Source of the DNA: Chthoniobacter sp.
Lineage (GTDB): Bacteria > Verrucomicrobiota > Verrucomicrobiia > Chthoniobacterales > Chthoniobacteraceae
Assembly (NCBI GenBank): GCA_021414005.1
Contig: JAIOPH010000002.1
Location: 151,728 to 215,727, forward strand
Direction of reading: 5' to 3'
Length of the DNA: 64,000 nt
The notes beneath the pieces were generated by a model, which searched no databases, was not told the DNA's origin, and worked only from the letters and a program-made list of their open reading frames with translations. Position numbers and translations under genes: made by a program. Positions 27,146-34,642 of this stretch are shown here, one piece after another. Numbering within the stretch: the first letter of the stretch is position 1; every line of letters starts with the position of its first letter.

Positions 27146-27151
27146 GAGGAC

Positions 27152-28090
27152 ATGCCGTTCCCCAGACATCCACGTTTTCGACGCGCGGAAAAATTTCCGC
27201 CGATGGAACTCACTCCGCGTGACGCGGAAATTCTGCGTCTGCTCCGGCGTCATCGTTTCCTCCGTTCAAATCACATCGCCGCCCTGCTCGGCGACAGCCG
27301 CCAGCAACTCCTTCGCCGGCTGCAAAAGCTCTACCATCACGGCTACGTCGAACGCCCGCTCTACCAACTCGACTACTTTCATCGCGCGGGTTCTCAGCCC
27401 ATGGTCCACGGGCTCGGCAATCGCGGGGCAGCCTTTCTGTTTCGGACAGAAAACTCAGTGTCCATCCGCCTCGACTGGAATTCGCGCAACCGCTCAGCGA
27501 CAAGGCTCTTTCTCGATCACGCGCTGATGATCTCCGACGTGCTCGTGGCACTGGAAACCGCCTGCCGCACTCGCGGGGATGTGTTCCTTCGTCACTCTGA
27601 CGAGTTTGCCCAACCGGCGCACGGCGATGTCACTCGATGGAGCATCACTCCCCGTGGCATGGAGCGCACCACGGTCATCCCCGATGCATTGTTTGCAGTG
27701 GAGCACAGGCGCGCGGACGGCTCGGCGGAATCCATCCTCTGCTGCCTCGAAGCCGACCGCGGCACCATGCCTGTGGAGAGCCGCAACGTGCGTCGCAGTT
27801 CCATCGCCCGCAAACTCATCGCCTACGAAACAAGCTGGCGCACCAGAGTCTTCCGTCAGCGGTTCAACACGACCCGCGTGCAAATCCTCACCGTGACCAC
27901 CTCCGCCGCCCGGCTGGAATCCATCACGGCATGCGCCAGCGAGCGGGTCAGCGCCGCCGGACTTTTCCACTTCGCCGCACTTTCCGAAATCCTCTCCTTC
28001 CCGAGCGGTTTCCTCGACTCCCTGTTGACGCAGCGGAGTTCCCCACGTTCAGCAGCCGCCCCCGGCTCAAAGGGGAGGCCACCGGCGTAA
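27152..28090 (+). CDS. Replication-relaxation family protein
   Basis: 312 aa. N-terminal winged-helix: ELTPRDAEILRLLRRHRFLRSNHIAALLGDSRQQLLRRLQKLYHHGYVERP, then the family-like NRSATRLFLDHALMISDVLVALE and IPDALFAVEHRRADGSAESILCCLEADRGTMPV (acidic/Glu residues as in nuclease-like folds). This matches the Replic_Relax family (PF13814), found beside VirD4-like ATPases on conjugative and mobilizable elements and proposed to act at the transfer origin. The gene-free inverted-repeat region just upstream is its likely DNA target. An alternative start is the ATG at 27203. Confidence 0.8.
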   Translation: MPFPRHPRFRRAEKFPPMELTPRDAEILRLLRRHRFLRSNHIAALLGDSRQQLLRRLQKLYHHGYVERPLYQLDYFHRAGSQPMVHGLGNRGAAFLFRTENSVSIRLDWNSRNRSATRLFLDHALMISDVLVALETACRTRGDVFLRHSDEFAQPAHGDVTRWSITPRGMERTTVIPDALFAVEHRRADGSAESILCCLEADRGTMPVESRNVRRSSIARKLIAYETSWRTRVFRQRFNTTRVQILTVTTSAARLESITACASERVSAAGLFHFAALSEILSFPSGFLDSLLTQRSSPRSAAAPGSKGRPPA

Positions 28091-28265
28091 CCGTCAGGCA
28101 TCGCAGCCAGCTTCCATTACCTCAATCGCTCGCCCTCGTGCGTTGTTGCGATTGAAGGCCACTGGTCTCGCCCCGGATATCGACATTGTCCCAAGCTGAA
28201 CTTCGACACGGCAGCGCGGTGCATTGCTCCCTTCGCAGGCAGGAGTGGCGGCTGGCTACGGCATC

Positions 28266-29597
28266 ATGGACGAACATTTTTCACAAATTGGAATACGCGA
28301 AGGCTGGGGCGCACAATATCCCGTCTGTCTTTCGCTGTCTGACCGAAGGATGCACCTTTACGTCGTCGGAAAAACGGGTTCGGGAAAAACGACCCTGCTT
28401 CGCAATCTCATCGTGCAGCATCTCGCCGCTGGGCACGGCGTCGGGTTGATCGATCCGCACGGGGATCTCGCCGAGGAACTGCTCGACTGCATCCCGCCGC
28501 ATCGCGCGGACGACCTCGTCTATTTTCATCCCGGCGACCTCGACTTCCCCATTGGCCTCAATCTCATCGCCAACGTCGCCCCGGACGACCGGCACTTGGT
28601 TGCCAGCGGCATCGTGGGCGCCCTCAAGGGCATCTGGCGCGACTCGTGGGGGCCGCGTCTCGAATACATCCTCTACAACGCCATCGCCGCGCTCCTCGAT
28701 TGCCCGAACACTTCCCTGCTCGGCGTGAACCGCATGCTCACCGACGCCGACTATCGCCGCCGCATTGTGGCAAAAGTGCGCGACCCATTCGTGCGCGCAT
28801 TCTGGACGGACGAATACGAGAATTACGATGCACGCTTCCAGCGCGAAGCCATCGCGCCGATTCAGAACAAGCTCGGCCAGTTCCTCCTCAATCCCGTTGT
28901 CCGCAACATTCTCGGCCAGGTGCGCACCAAAGTGAGCATTCCCTTCATGATGGACACCGGCCGCATCTTCATCGCGAATCTCTCCAAGGGAAAACTCGGC
29001 GCGGACAAGGCGAACCTGCTCGGCAGCCTGCTCACCACGCAGTTCCAACTCGGAGCAATGTCACGGGTGAATCAGCCCGAGGCCGAGCGCCGCGACTTCT
29101 ATCTCTTCATCGACGAGTTCCACAATTTCACCACCGATGCCTTCGCCGCCATCCTCGCCGAAGCCCGCAAATACCGCCTCTGCCTCACCCTTTCGCATCA
29201 ATATATTGAGCAGGTCCCCGAATCCATCCGGGCCGCCATCTTCGGCAATGTCGGCTCACTCATCTCCTTCCGTGTCGGCCACTCCGACGCTCAGGAACTT
29301 TCCCGCGAATTCGGCCAGACCTTCGCCACCGAAACCTTCACCAGCCTCGACCGCTTCCGAATCATCGCCCGCCTGTCCGAGGACGGCCAGACGCGCGCGC
29401 CGTTCCAGGGCACCACGCTCCCACCGATTGATTTCCAAATCGGACGCCGCGAAAAACTCATCGCCCGTTCCCGCGAAAAATACGCCGCTCCCCGGATGAA
29501 TGTGGAGGCGAAGATTGAGCGCTGGCTCGCCGAGCGCGAACCCGATCCGCGCAAAATCCGCAAGGGCCGCATCCCTTTTCTTCCGGTGAAGTTGTAG
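28266..29597 (+). CDS. VirD4/TraG-like coupling ATPase
   Basis: 443 aa from MDEHFSQIGIREGWG. Walker A VVGKTGSGKTTLL near residue 35, followed by GVGLIDPHGDLAEELLDCIP and Walker B FYLFIDEFHNFTTDAF; sensor-like LTLSHQYIEQVP. It resembles the DUF87/TraM-recognition type IV coupling proteins that pump DNA in conjugation. It has no N-terminal membrane helices, unlike classical VirD4. It follows the replication-relaxation gene, a pairing known on mobile elements. A paralogue with large extra domains is encoded at 54633-57770. Confidence 0.88.
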   Translation: MDEHFSQIGIREGWGAQYPVCLSLSDRRMHLYVVGKTGSGKTTLLRNLIVQHLAAGHGVGLIDPHGDLAEELLDCIPPHRADDLVYFHPGDLDFPIGLNLIANVAPDDRHLVASGIVGALKGIWRDSWGPRLEYILYNAIAALLDCPNTSLLGVNRMLTDADYRRRIVAKVRDPFVRAFWTDEYENYDARFQREAIAPIQNKLGQFLLNPVVRNILGQVRTKVSIPFMMDTGRIFIANLSKGKLGADKANLLGSLLTTQFQLGAMSRVNQPEAERRDFYLFIDEFHNFTTDAFAAILAEARKYRLCLTLSHQYIEQVPESIRAAIFGNVGSLISFRVGHSDAQELSREFGQTFATETFTSLDRFRIIARLSEDGQTRAPFQGTTLPPIDFQIGRREKLIARSREKYAAPRMNVEAKIERWLAEREPDPRKIRKGRIPFLPVKL

Positions 29598-29638
29598 CAA
29601 AAGAAAATGGACGGCTCCGAAACTCTCCGGGGCCGCCC
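29598..29638 (-). terminator. Terminator of the toxin-antitoxin operon
   Basis: A GC-rich stem (GGGCGGCCCCG with CGGAGCCGTCC, one mismatch and one wobble) is followed on the minus strand by ATTTTCTTTTG. It may also act on the plus strand for the coupling ATPase gene. Confidence 0.6.
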
Positions 29639-29708
29639 ATCGTTCGAGAATTCCCGAACCTTGCACGACAACGTGCCTGACGCCTCCCCGCTCCGCAGGC
29701 AGCGCAGC

Positions 29709-29945
29709 CTACCAGCGATCTTGCGCGTCCGGCTCCACATCCGGCACCTTGGCGAGAACGGCGGCAAAGGCCGCGTCATCCGCGCGTGCCGCACGACTCG
29801 CGAGATAGTCGCGGTCGCGATAAGCGGCCACCGCCTCACGCAGCGCGTTTTCGGCAAAAGCGTCCACCGGCTGATGCGCCGCGGCGGCGAGTCGCGCGAG
29901 TTCGCCAAAGCTCGGGTCGTCGAGATGGAGTTCGAGAGTGGTCAT
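29709..29945 (-). CDS. Orphan antitoxin-like small protein
   Basis: 78 aa from MTTLELHLDDPSFGELARLAAAAHQPVDAFAENALREAVAAYRDRDYL. Ribbon-helix-helix/CopG-like N-terminus with an acidic C-tail, as in antitoxins. It lies 22 bases after the PIN toxin stop and before the terminator, with no second toxin beyond it. It could be the remaining half of another pair or a third component of this operon. Confidence 0.65.
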   Translation of the reverse strand: MTTLELHLDDPSFGELARLAAAAHQPVDAFAENALREAVAAYRDRDYLASRAARADDAAFAAVLAKVPDVEPDAQDRW

Positions 29946-29967
29946 CGCAGTGGCGTAGGGCCGCTCG

Positions 29968-30423
29968 CTATGCCGCAGGTGTCTTCGGACCGAGCAGCAG
30001 CAAATCGAGCCCCAGTGGCGCGAATTTTTTGAACCCGCGGTCGAACGTGACGTAACGCATTCCGCTCTCCATGGCGAAGGCGGCGAGATACGCATCCATC
30101 CAACGCAGCGGCGCGGACATCGTCGCGGTGCCAAACTGAAACCAGCGCGTTTCGAGCGAGAGCGGTTCTTCGAGACACGCGGCGACGCGCCCATCGTCCC
30201 GCAGCATCCGCAGTGTCTCCAGCGCCTGCTCGTTTGTGAGCGTATGCGGTTTCATAAAGGCATCCGTCGTCACCAGCCGCAAAAAGGAGTTCTGCGTCAT
30301 CCGGCAAAACTCCGCCGTGTCGCCGTCACTCAGGCCGTCAAGCCACGCACGGGCGGCCGGGTGGTGCTGATGACCCGAAACCGCCAGTGCGACAAAAACG
30401 TTGCTATCACAGAGATGCCGCAT
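29968..30423 (-). CDS. PIN-domain VapC-type toxin
   Basis: 151 aa. PIN ribonuclease motifs: first Asp in MRHLCDSNVFVALAV, Glu/Asn region CRMTQNSFLRLVT, and the acidic pair WMDAYLAAFAM plus VTFDRGFKKF at the C-terminus. TRNA or mRNA cleavage is the family role. The start overlaps the antitoxin gene by 17 bases, the standard VapBC layout. It may stabilise the mobile element. Confidence 0.88.
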   Translation of the reverse strand: MRHLCDSNVFVALAVSGHQHHPAARAWLDGLSDGDTAEFCRMTQNSFLRLVTTDAFMKPHTLTNEQALETLRMLRDDGRVAACLEEPLSLETRWFQFGTATMSAPLRWMDAYLAAFAMESGMRYVTFDRGFKKFAPLGLDLLLLGPKTPAA

Positions 30424-30673
30424 GACGTGACTCGTCCTCCATCGTGTCGAGCCGGGACGCCGCGTCGTCCGGGAAATTCAGAGTGCCCGGCGCGCCACAT
30501 TCAATGATCGGCAGACGCACGCGAAGACGCGGTTCACGGACACGGGCGGGAGCGGTGGCGACGACTCGCCGCAGACCTTCGGCCACCATGTCGCTCAAGG
30601 CGCGGCCTTCGCGTGTGGCGAAGTTCGCCGCGTCGGCGAGCAGATCATCAGGAATTTCAAGCGTCGTCTTCAT
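30407..30673 (-). CDS. VapB-type antitoxin
   Basis: 88 aa: MKTTLEIPDDLLADAANFATREGRALSDMVAEGLRRVV is a ribbon-helix-helix DNA-binding domain, followed by a tail (LPIIECGAPGTLNFPDDAASRLDTMED) expected to wrap the PIN toxin. It is the first gene of the operon and is likely autoregulatory. Confidence 0.85.
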   Translation of the reverse strand: MKTTLEIPDDLLADAANFATREGRALSDMVAEGLRRVVATAPARVREPRLRVRLPIIECGAPGTLNFPDDAASRLDTMEDESRHAASL

Positions 30674-30679
30674 GCCCGC

Positions 30680-30708
30680 AGCATTCCAGAAAGGACTGGC
30701 GTGGTCAA
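30680..30708 (-). promoter_or_regulatory. Promoter of the vapBC-type operon
   Basis: On the minus strand: TTGACC, 17 bp, AATGCT. The -10 ends 6 bases before the antitoxin ATG at 30673. Confidence 0.45.
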
Positions 30709-30900
30709 ATCACGTCTCCCCGCCCACTGATCGTGGCAGCCGGAACGTCCTGCGCGAACTGCACCCGATTCGGCAGTTCTCGGGGTCGCGCGCTCACCAT
30801 CACGTCGAGTGAGAGCCGATGCAAAAACACCCGCAACACAGCCTACGCACTCTCCGGCGGGAAAAACACATTTTACAAGCCCATGTCATTTCTCCGCCTT

Positions 30901-31800
30901 TCAGCGGTGGTCTTCCGCGAAGTGGAAGGGTGGCTGGCTGGTGATGTCGGTGCTGGTGAAGGATGGACACCAATGCTTTTCGACATGTTCGATCACGAGA
31001 TCGTGGCCGGTGAAATGATCCACGCCCGGCGGGCGCTCGGGATTGTACATCGAGTCGGTGAAGTCGCGCATGAGGGCGACGTTTTTTCCGAGATAAACCA
31101 TCTGCCGAATGGCGAAAGGGCGACCGAGCACGCACATGTTCAGATGCACGCCGCAGAGGATCACGTTATCGATGCTGCGCGCGGTGAGAAGGTTCCAAGT
31201 CTCCTGGCCGCTGTCGGTGAGCGCATCGTCGGGGCGGAGTTCGATCGTCGCGATCTGCCGCTTCCAAGCTTCGCGAATGGTGCATTTCGTTCCCACGCAC
31301 GAGCAGCCCATGTCCGAGTCGTCGATGGGCAGGACGCGCTCGTGTCTCGGGTCCGTCCAGCACCAGTTAGTGCCCCAGCGCTCGGCCGTGGCCAGCGGCA
31401 CGGGCGTTTTCGCGAAGGGCGCGGTCTGGGCCAGTTTCCGCTGCGGTGTCTCCTTGTAGAAAGTGGTAACGCTGCTCGGTGCGTGGATGATGAACACGCC
31501 GCGGGCGCGCGCCACCTTCACGACTTCGTTGAGTGGCCCGGCCATCTCGCCGACCCGACGTGCGGCGGATTTGCACCAGTGGTCGTCCCACATGTCGCAA
31601 ATGATGAGCGCGGTTTTCTTGGGGTCCCACTCGGCCTTTTTTTCGGAGGGGACGAAAGTGCCGGCTTGGGATTCGACCCGGGAACGCAGAGTGAGTTGGA
31701 GCGGTTTGTCGGCGGCGAGAGAATGGGAGGTCATGGCGATGGACTCAATGGTCAGCACGGCGCGAAGAATAATTCCGAGAGAGCGCGGCGAGATTTTCAT
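30901..31800 (-). CDS. Isochorismatase-like cysteine hydrolase, secreted
   Basis: 299 aa from MKISPRSLGIILRAV, with a signal-like N-terminus ending near SLAAD. Catalytic triad positions of the family are visible: Asp in TALIICDMWDDHWC, a Lys in KTPVPLATAERW region and the nucleophile Cys in ILCGVHLNMCVLGRPF. Family members hydrolyse amide or vinyl-ether bonds; exported PVC-group members are uncharacterised. It shares motifs with the larger hydrolase at 38486 (DxWxxHWCK, CxLGxP), so the two are paralogues in one cargo region. It is the leftmost cargo gene and is divergent from the permease gene. Confidence 0.85.
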   Translation of the reverse strand: MKISPRSLGIILRAVLTIESIAMTSHSLAADKPLQLTLRSRVESQAGTFVPSEKKAEWDPKKTALIICDMWDDHWCKSAARRVGEMAGPLNEVVKVARARGVFIIHAPSSVTTFYKETPQRKLAQTAPFAKTPVPLATAERWGTNWCWTDPRHERVLPIDDSDMGCSCVGTKCTIREAWKRQIATIELRPDDALTDSGQETWNLLTARSIDNVILCGVHLNMCVLGRPFAIRQMVYLGKNVALMRDFTDSMYNPERPPGVDHFTGHDLVIEHVEKHWCPSFTSTDITSQPPFHFAEDHR

Positions 31801-31916
31801 GCTGCTGCTTTTAGCAGGTCGGCAAATCTCTGGGAAGGGTAAGATAAATCGGGAACATCCGCGAGAGAAGCCCGCTAGCGTAAGCCGCAGCATGCAATGA
31901 CGAACCCGCCTAACAA

Positions 31917-31947
31917 TTTCTCGACGAAGTCATTTCTCATCGAGAAA
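31917..31947. promoter_or_regulatory. Inverted repeat in a divergent promoter region
   Basis: TTTCTCGA and TCGAGAAA form a perfect 8-bp inverted repeat with a 15-nt spacer, ending 14 bases before the MFS gene start. It could be an operator for the cargo operon. Confidence 0.35.
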
Positions 31948-31961
31948 GATAAACCCCACGC

Positions 31962-33242
31962 ATGAGCCTCGTTGCCTCCCCGAACCTATCCTCTCCAGCC
32001 GCATCAATCCAGCTCACGAGGGGCCAGTGGATGGTTTTGCTCGCGGCGTTTCTCGGGTGGATGTTCGACGGCTTGGAAATGGGTATTTTTCCGCTGGTGG
32101 CGCGACCCGCGTTGCAGGAGATGCAGGCGGCGGCGGGTGCGCTGGATGAGCAGTTCGTGCAGATCTGGATGGGCAAAATCACTGCACTCTTCCTGCTCGG
32201 TGCGGCGGCGGGCGGACTGGTATTCGGCTGGCTCGGCGACCGGTTGGGCCGCGTGCGCGCGATGACGATGAGCATACTCTGTTACTCGCTTTTCACCGGG
32301 CTTGCCTACTTCGCTCAACAGCCGTGGCACCTCGGAGCATTTCGTTTCATTGCGGCGCTGGGGATGGGTGGCGAATGGTCGCTTGGTGTGGCGCTGGTCA
32401 TGGAATGCTGGCCGACGGAAAAACGTCCGCTCATGGCCGGGCTCATCGGCGCGGCTTCCAACATTGGCTACGCCATGATCGCCCTCATCGGCCTCAACTT
32501 TGCCATCACCCGTGACTCGTGGCGCTGGGTGATGTTGGTCGGGGCCGCTCCGTCTTTGCTGACGTTATTCATCACTCTCTACGTGCCGGAGTCGGAGCGG
32601 TGGAAGGAAGCCGTTGAAAAAAGCTCATCGCATCCGGTGCGGGGGATCTTTGGCGCAGGCCTGTTGCGCTCGACCATCCTGGCAATTTGCTTTTCCTCGG
32701 TGGCGCTCATCGTCACGTGGGGCATCGTGCAGTGGATTCCGCTTTGGGCCGATCAGATGACGGGCGGCAAACAGCCGAAGGTCAAAGCCTACATTCAACT
32801 GGTTTCATCAGTCGGCGCGGTCATCGGTTCTCTGGTCGCGCCTTTGCTGGGCCTGAAGTTCGGACGGAGGCCGGTCTATTTCGGCCTGTGCCTCGCGTCT
32901 TTGGTCGTGAGCAGCTTTCTCTTTCGCGCTTTTGAAAGTTTCAGCGGGGCCTTCATTCTCACCGTCGGTTTGGTGGGTATGTGTACAGCTTCATTCTATG
33001 GATGGCTTCCTCAATATCTGCCCGAGCTTTTCCCCACTCGCGTGCGTGCCACAGGTCAGGGTCTGGCCTACAACTTCGGCCGCATCCTCGCCGCTGTCGG
33101 CGCTTGGCAGATGGGCTCCCTGATGGCTTTTTTCGACAAGAGCTACGCGCGGGCTGGGGCGACCATCGTCCTGGTCTATCTGCTCGGCATGGTCCTGATC
33201 TGGTTCGCTCCTGAGACCAAAGGGAAGCCCTTACCCGAGTAG
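31962..33242 (+). CDS. MFS sugar/acid permease
   Basis: 426 aa, about 12 membrane helices. MFS signatures: FLGWMFDGLEMGIFPL in helix 1 (AAHS-like D-x-x-E), GWLGDRLGRVRAM in loop 2-3, and PESERW after helix 6; LGLKFGRRPVYF mirrors it in the second half. It probably imports an organic acid or sugar derivative, matching the dehydratase gene six bases downstream. First gene of a long plus-strand operon that continues to 46849. Confidence 0.9.
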   Translation: MSLVASPNLSSPAASIQLTRGQWMVLLAAFLGWMFDGLEMGIFPLVARPALQEMQAAAGALDEQFVQIWMGKITALFLLGAAAGGLVFGWLGDRLGRVRAMTMSILCYSLFTGLAYFAQQPWHLGAFRFIAALGMGGEWSLGVALVMECWPTEKRPLMAGLIGAASNIGYAMIALIGLNFAITRDSWRWVMLVGAAPSLLTLFITLYVPESERWKEAVEKSSSHPVRGIFGAGLLRSTILAICFSSVALIVTWGIVQWIPLWADQMTGGKQPKVKAYIQLVSSVGAVIGSLVAPLLGLKFGRRPVYFGLCLASLVVSSFLFRAFESFSGAFILTVGLVGMCTASFYGWLPQYLPELFPTRVRATGQGLAYNFGRILAAVGAWQMGSLMAFFDKSYARAGATIVLVYLLGMVLIWFAPETKGKPLPE

Positions 33243-33247
33243 CTTCA

Positions 33248-34642
33248 ATGCCCAAGCCCACTGACATTCGCGTGGTTGAGGCAAGCCTTTACTTTCTTCC
33301 CATTCGCACGCGGTTGCCTTTGAAATTCGGAACCGAGACGGTGACCGAAATCATCTGCGCTCGGGTCTGCATGCGGGTGCGTGATCGCAGCGGTGCCACC
33401 GCTGAAGGGTGGGGTGAAACCCCGTTGTCCGTGCAATGGGTTTGGCCGAGTCAACTTTCTTATGAGGTCCGCAGTGCGCGGCTGAAGCAGTTCTGCATCG
33501 ATCTCACCAAAGCCTGGTCGGAGTTCGCTTCCTACGGTCACCCGATGGAAATCGGTTACGACTTTCAGGAACAAGTCCTGCCCGACCTGCTGGAGAAAGC
33601 TCACCATGATGTCGAAGCCATGCCGTGGCTGGCGGCTCTGGTGTGCGATTCCGCTTTTGATCTCGCGCTTCACGATGCCTTCGGACAACTGCTACGGCGG
33701 CACATATATTCCACCTATGGGCCGGAGTTCATGAACCGTGATTTGAGAGCTTTCCTCAAACCAGCGTCGGACAGCGCGATTTCTTTCGATGGAAAATATC
33801 CGTGTGATTTTCTGGTTCCGCGCAAGAATGACCTCCCGGCATGGCATCTCGTCGGCGGCGTGGACTTACTCGATGCCTCGGAACTGACCGGGCAGGAGCC
33901 CAACGACGGTTACCCGGTATTGCTCACGGATTGGATCACCCGCGATGGATTGAAGTGTTTGAAAATCAAACTCCGGGGCAACGATGCCGCATGGGATTAT
34001 GAACGCATCGTGAGTGTCGGGAAGATCGCCATCGCGCAGGGCGTGGATTGGCTCTCGACCGATTTCAACTGCACTGTGCAGGAACCGGCCTACGTCAATG
34101 AGTTACTCGACCGGCTGAAAGACGAGCATCCGCGGATCTACGGGATGATCCTCTACCTGGAGCAGCCCTTTCCCTATGACTTGGAAAGGCATCGCATCGA
34201 TGCGCATAGCGTTTCGGCACGAAAGCCGATGTTTCTCGATGAAAGCGCACATGACTGGCGTTTCGTCAAAGTTGGCCGCGACCTCGGTTGGTCCGGCGTG
34301 GCTTTGAAAACTTGCAAGACGCAAACCGGCGCGCTGCTCAGTTGCTGCTGGGCCAAGGCGCATGGAATGACCCTGATGGTTCAGGATCTTACCAATCCGA
34401 TGCTCGCCCAAATCCCGCACACGCTGCTCGCAGCACACGTCGGGACGATCATGGGCGTTGAGACAAACGCGATGCAATTCTATCCGGAGGCATCGCGCGC
34501 CGAGGCGGCTGTGCATCCCGGTCTTTTCCAAAGGCGCAATGGCATGGTGAATCTTGCGACGATTCGCGGACATGGGTTCGGTTATCGCCTCGACGAGATT
34601 GATCACCCACTCCCGTCTCCAGCGGCGGAATACCATCAATGA
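33248..34642 (+). CDS. Enolase-superfamily (mandelate racemase-like) dehydratase
   Basis: 464 aa. N-terminal capping domain and a C-terminal barrel with KIKL (Lys238 and Lys240 region), DFN (about 271), EQP (about 304) and DES (about 325) metal-ligand motifs. The overall pattern suits acid-sugar dehydratases or muconate/mandelate-type enzymes; a substrate such as L-fuconate or L-rhamnonate would fit the fucosidase and rhamnosidase in the window, but that is inference. Its stop overlaps the next start as ATGA. Confidence 0.82.
   Translation: MPKPTDIRVVEASLYFLPIRTRLPLKFGTETVTEIICARVCMRVRDRSGATAEGWGETPLSVQWVWPSQLSYEVRSARLKQFCIDLTKAWSEFASYGHPMEIGYDFQEQVLPDLLEKAHHDVEAMPWLAALVCDSAFDLALHDAFGQLLRRHIYSTYGPEFMNRDLRAFLKPASDSAISFDGKYPCDFLVPRKNDLPAWHLVGGVDLLDASELTGQEPNDGYPVLLTDWITRDGLKCLKIKLRGNDAAWDYERIVSVGKIAIAQGVDWLSTDFNCTVQEPAYVNELLDRLKDEHPRIYGMILYLEQPFPYDLERHRIDAHSVSARKPMFLDESAHDWRFVKVGRDLGWSGVALKTCKTQTGALLSCCWAKAHGMTLMVQDLTNPMLAQIPHTLLAAHVGTIMGVETNAMQFYPEASRAEAAVHPGLFQRRNGMVNLATIRGHGFGYRLDEIDHPLPSPAAEYHQ

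Larger units (their letters stand above)
26686..27151. other. 466-bp gene-free region rich in inverted repeats
   Basis: I see no credible coding frame here. It holds ACATAC-ATG-GTATGT (26728-26742), CGCGCG-AAATC-CGCGCG (26747-26763 region), the 142-bp nested structure at 26799-26940, CCACCC-TACC-GGGTGG (about 26978-26993), CGCGC-ATG-GCGCG (about 27006-27018) and a direct repeat GACAACTTCGC (26957 and 26997). It ends with the promoter of the replication-relaxation gene. Candidates: origin of transfer, structured RNA, or both. Confidence 0.6.

Noticed and set aside
31908..31914. GCCTAAC resembling an attC core box
   Set aside because: No matching GTTAGGC partner or paired arms nearby; it is a chance heptamer next to a different inverted repeat.
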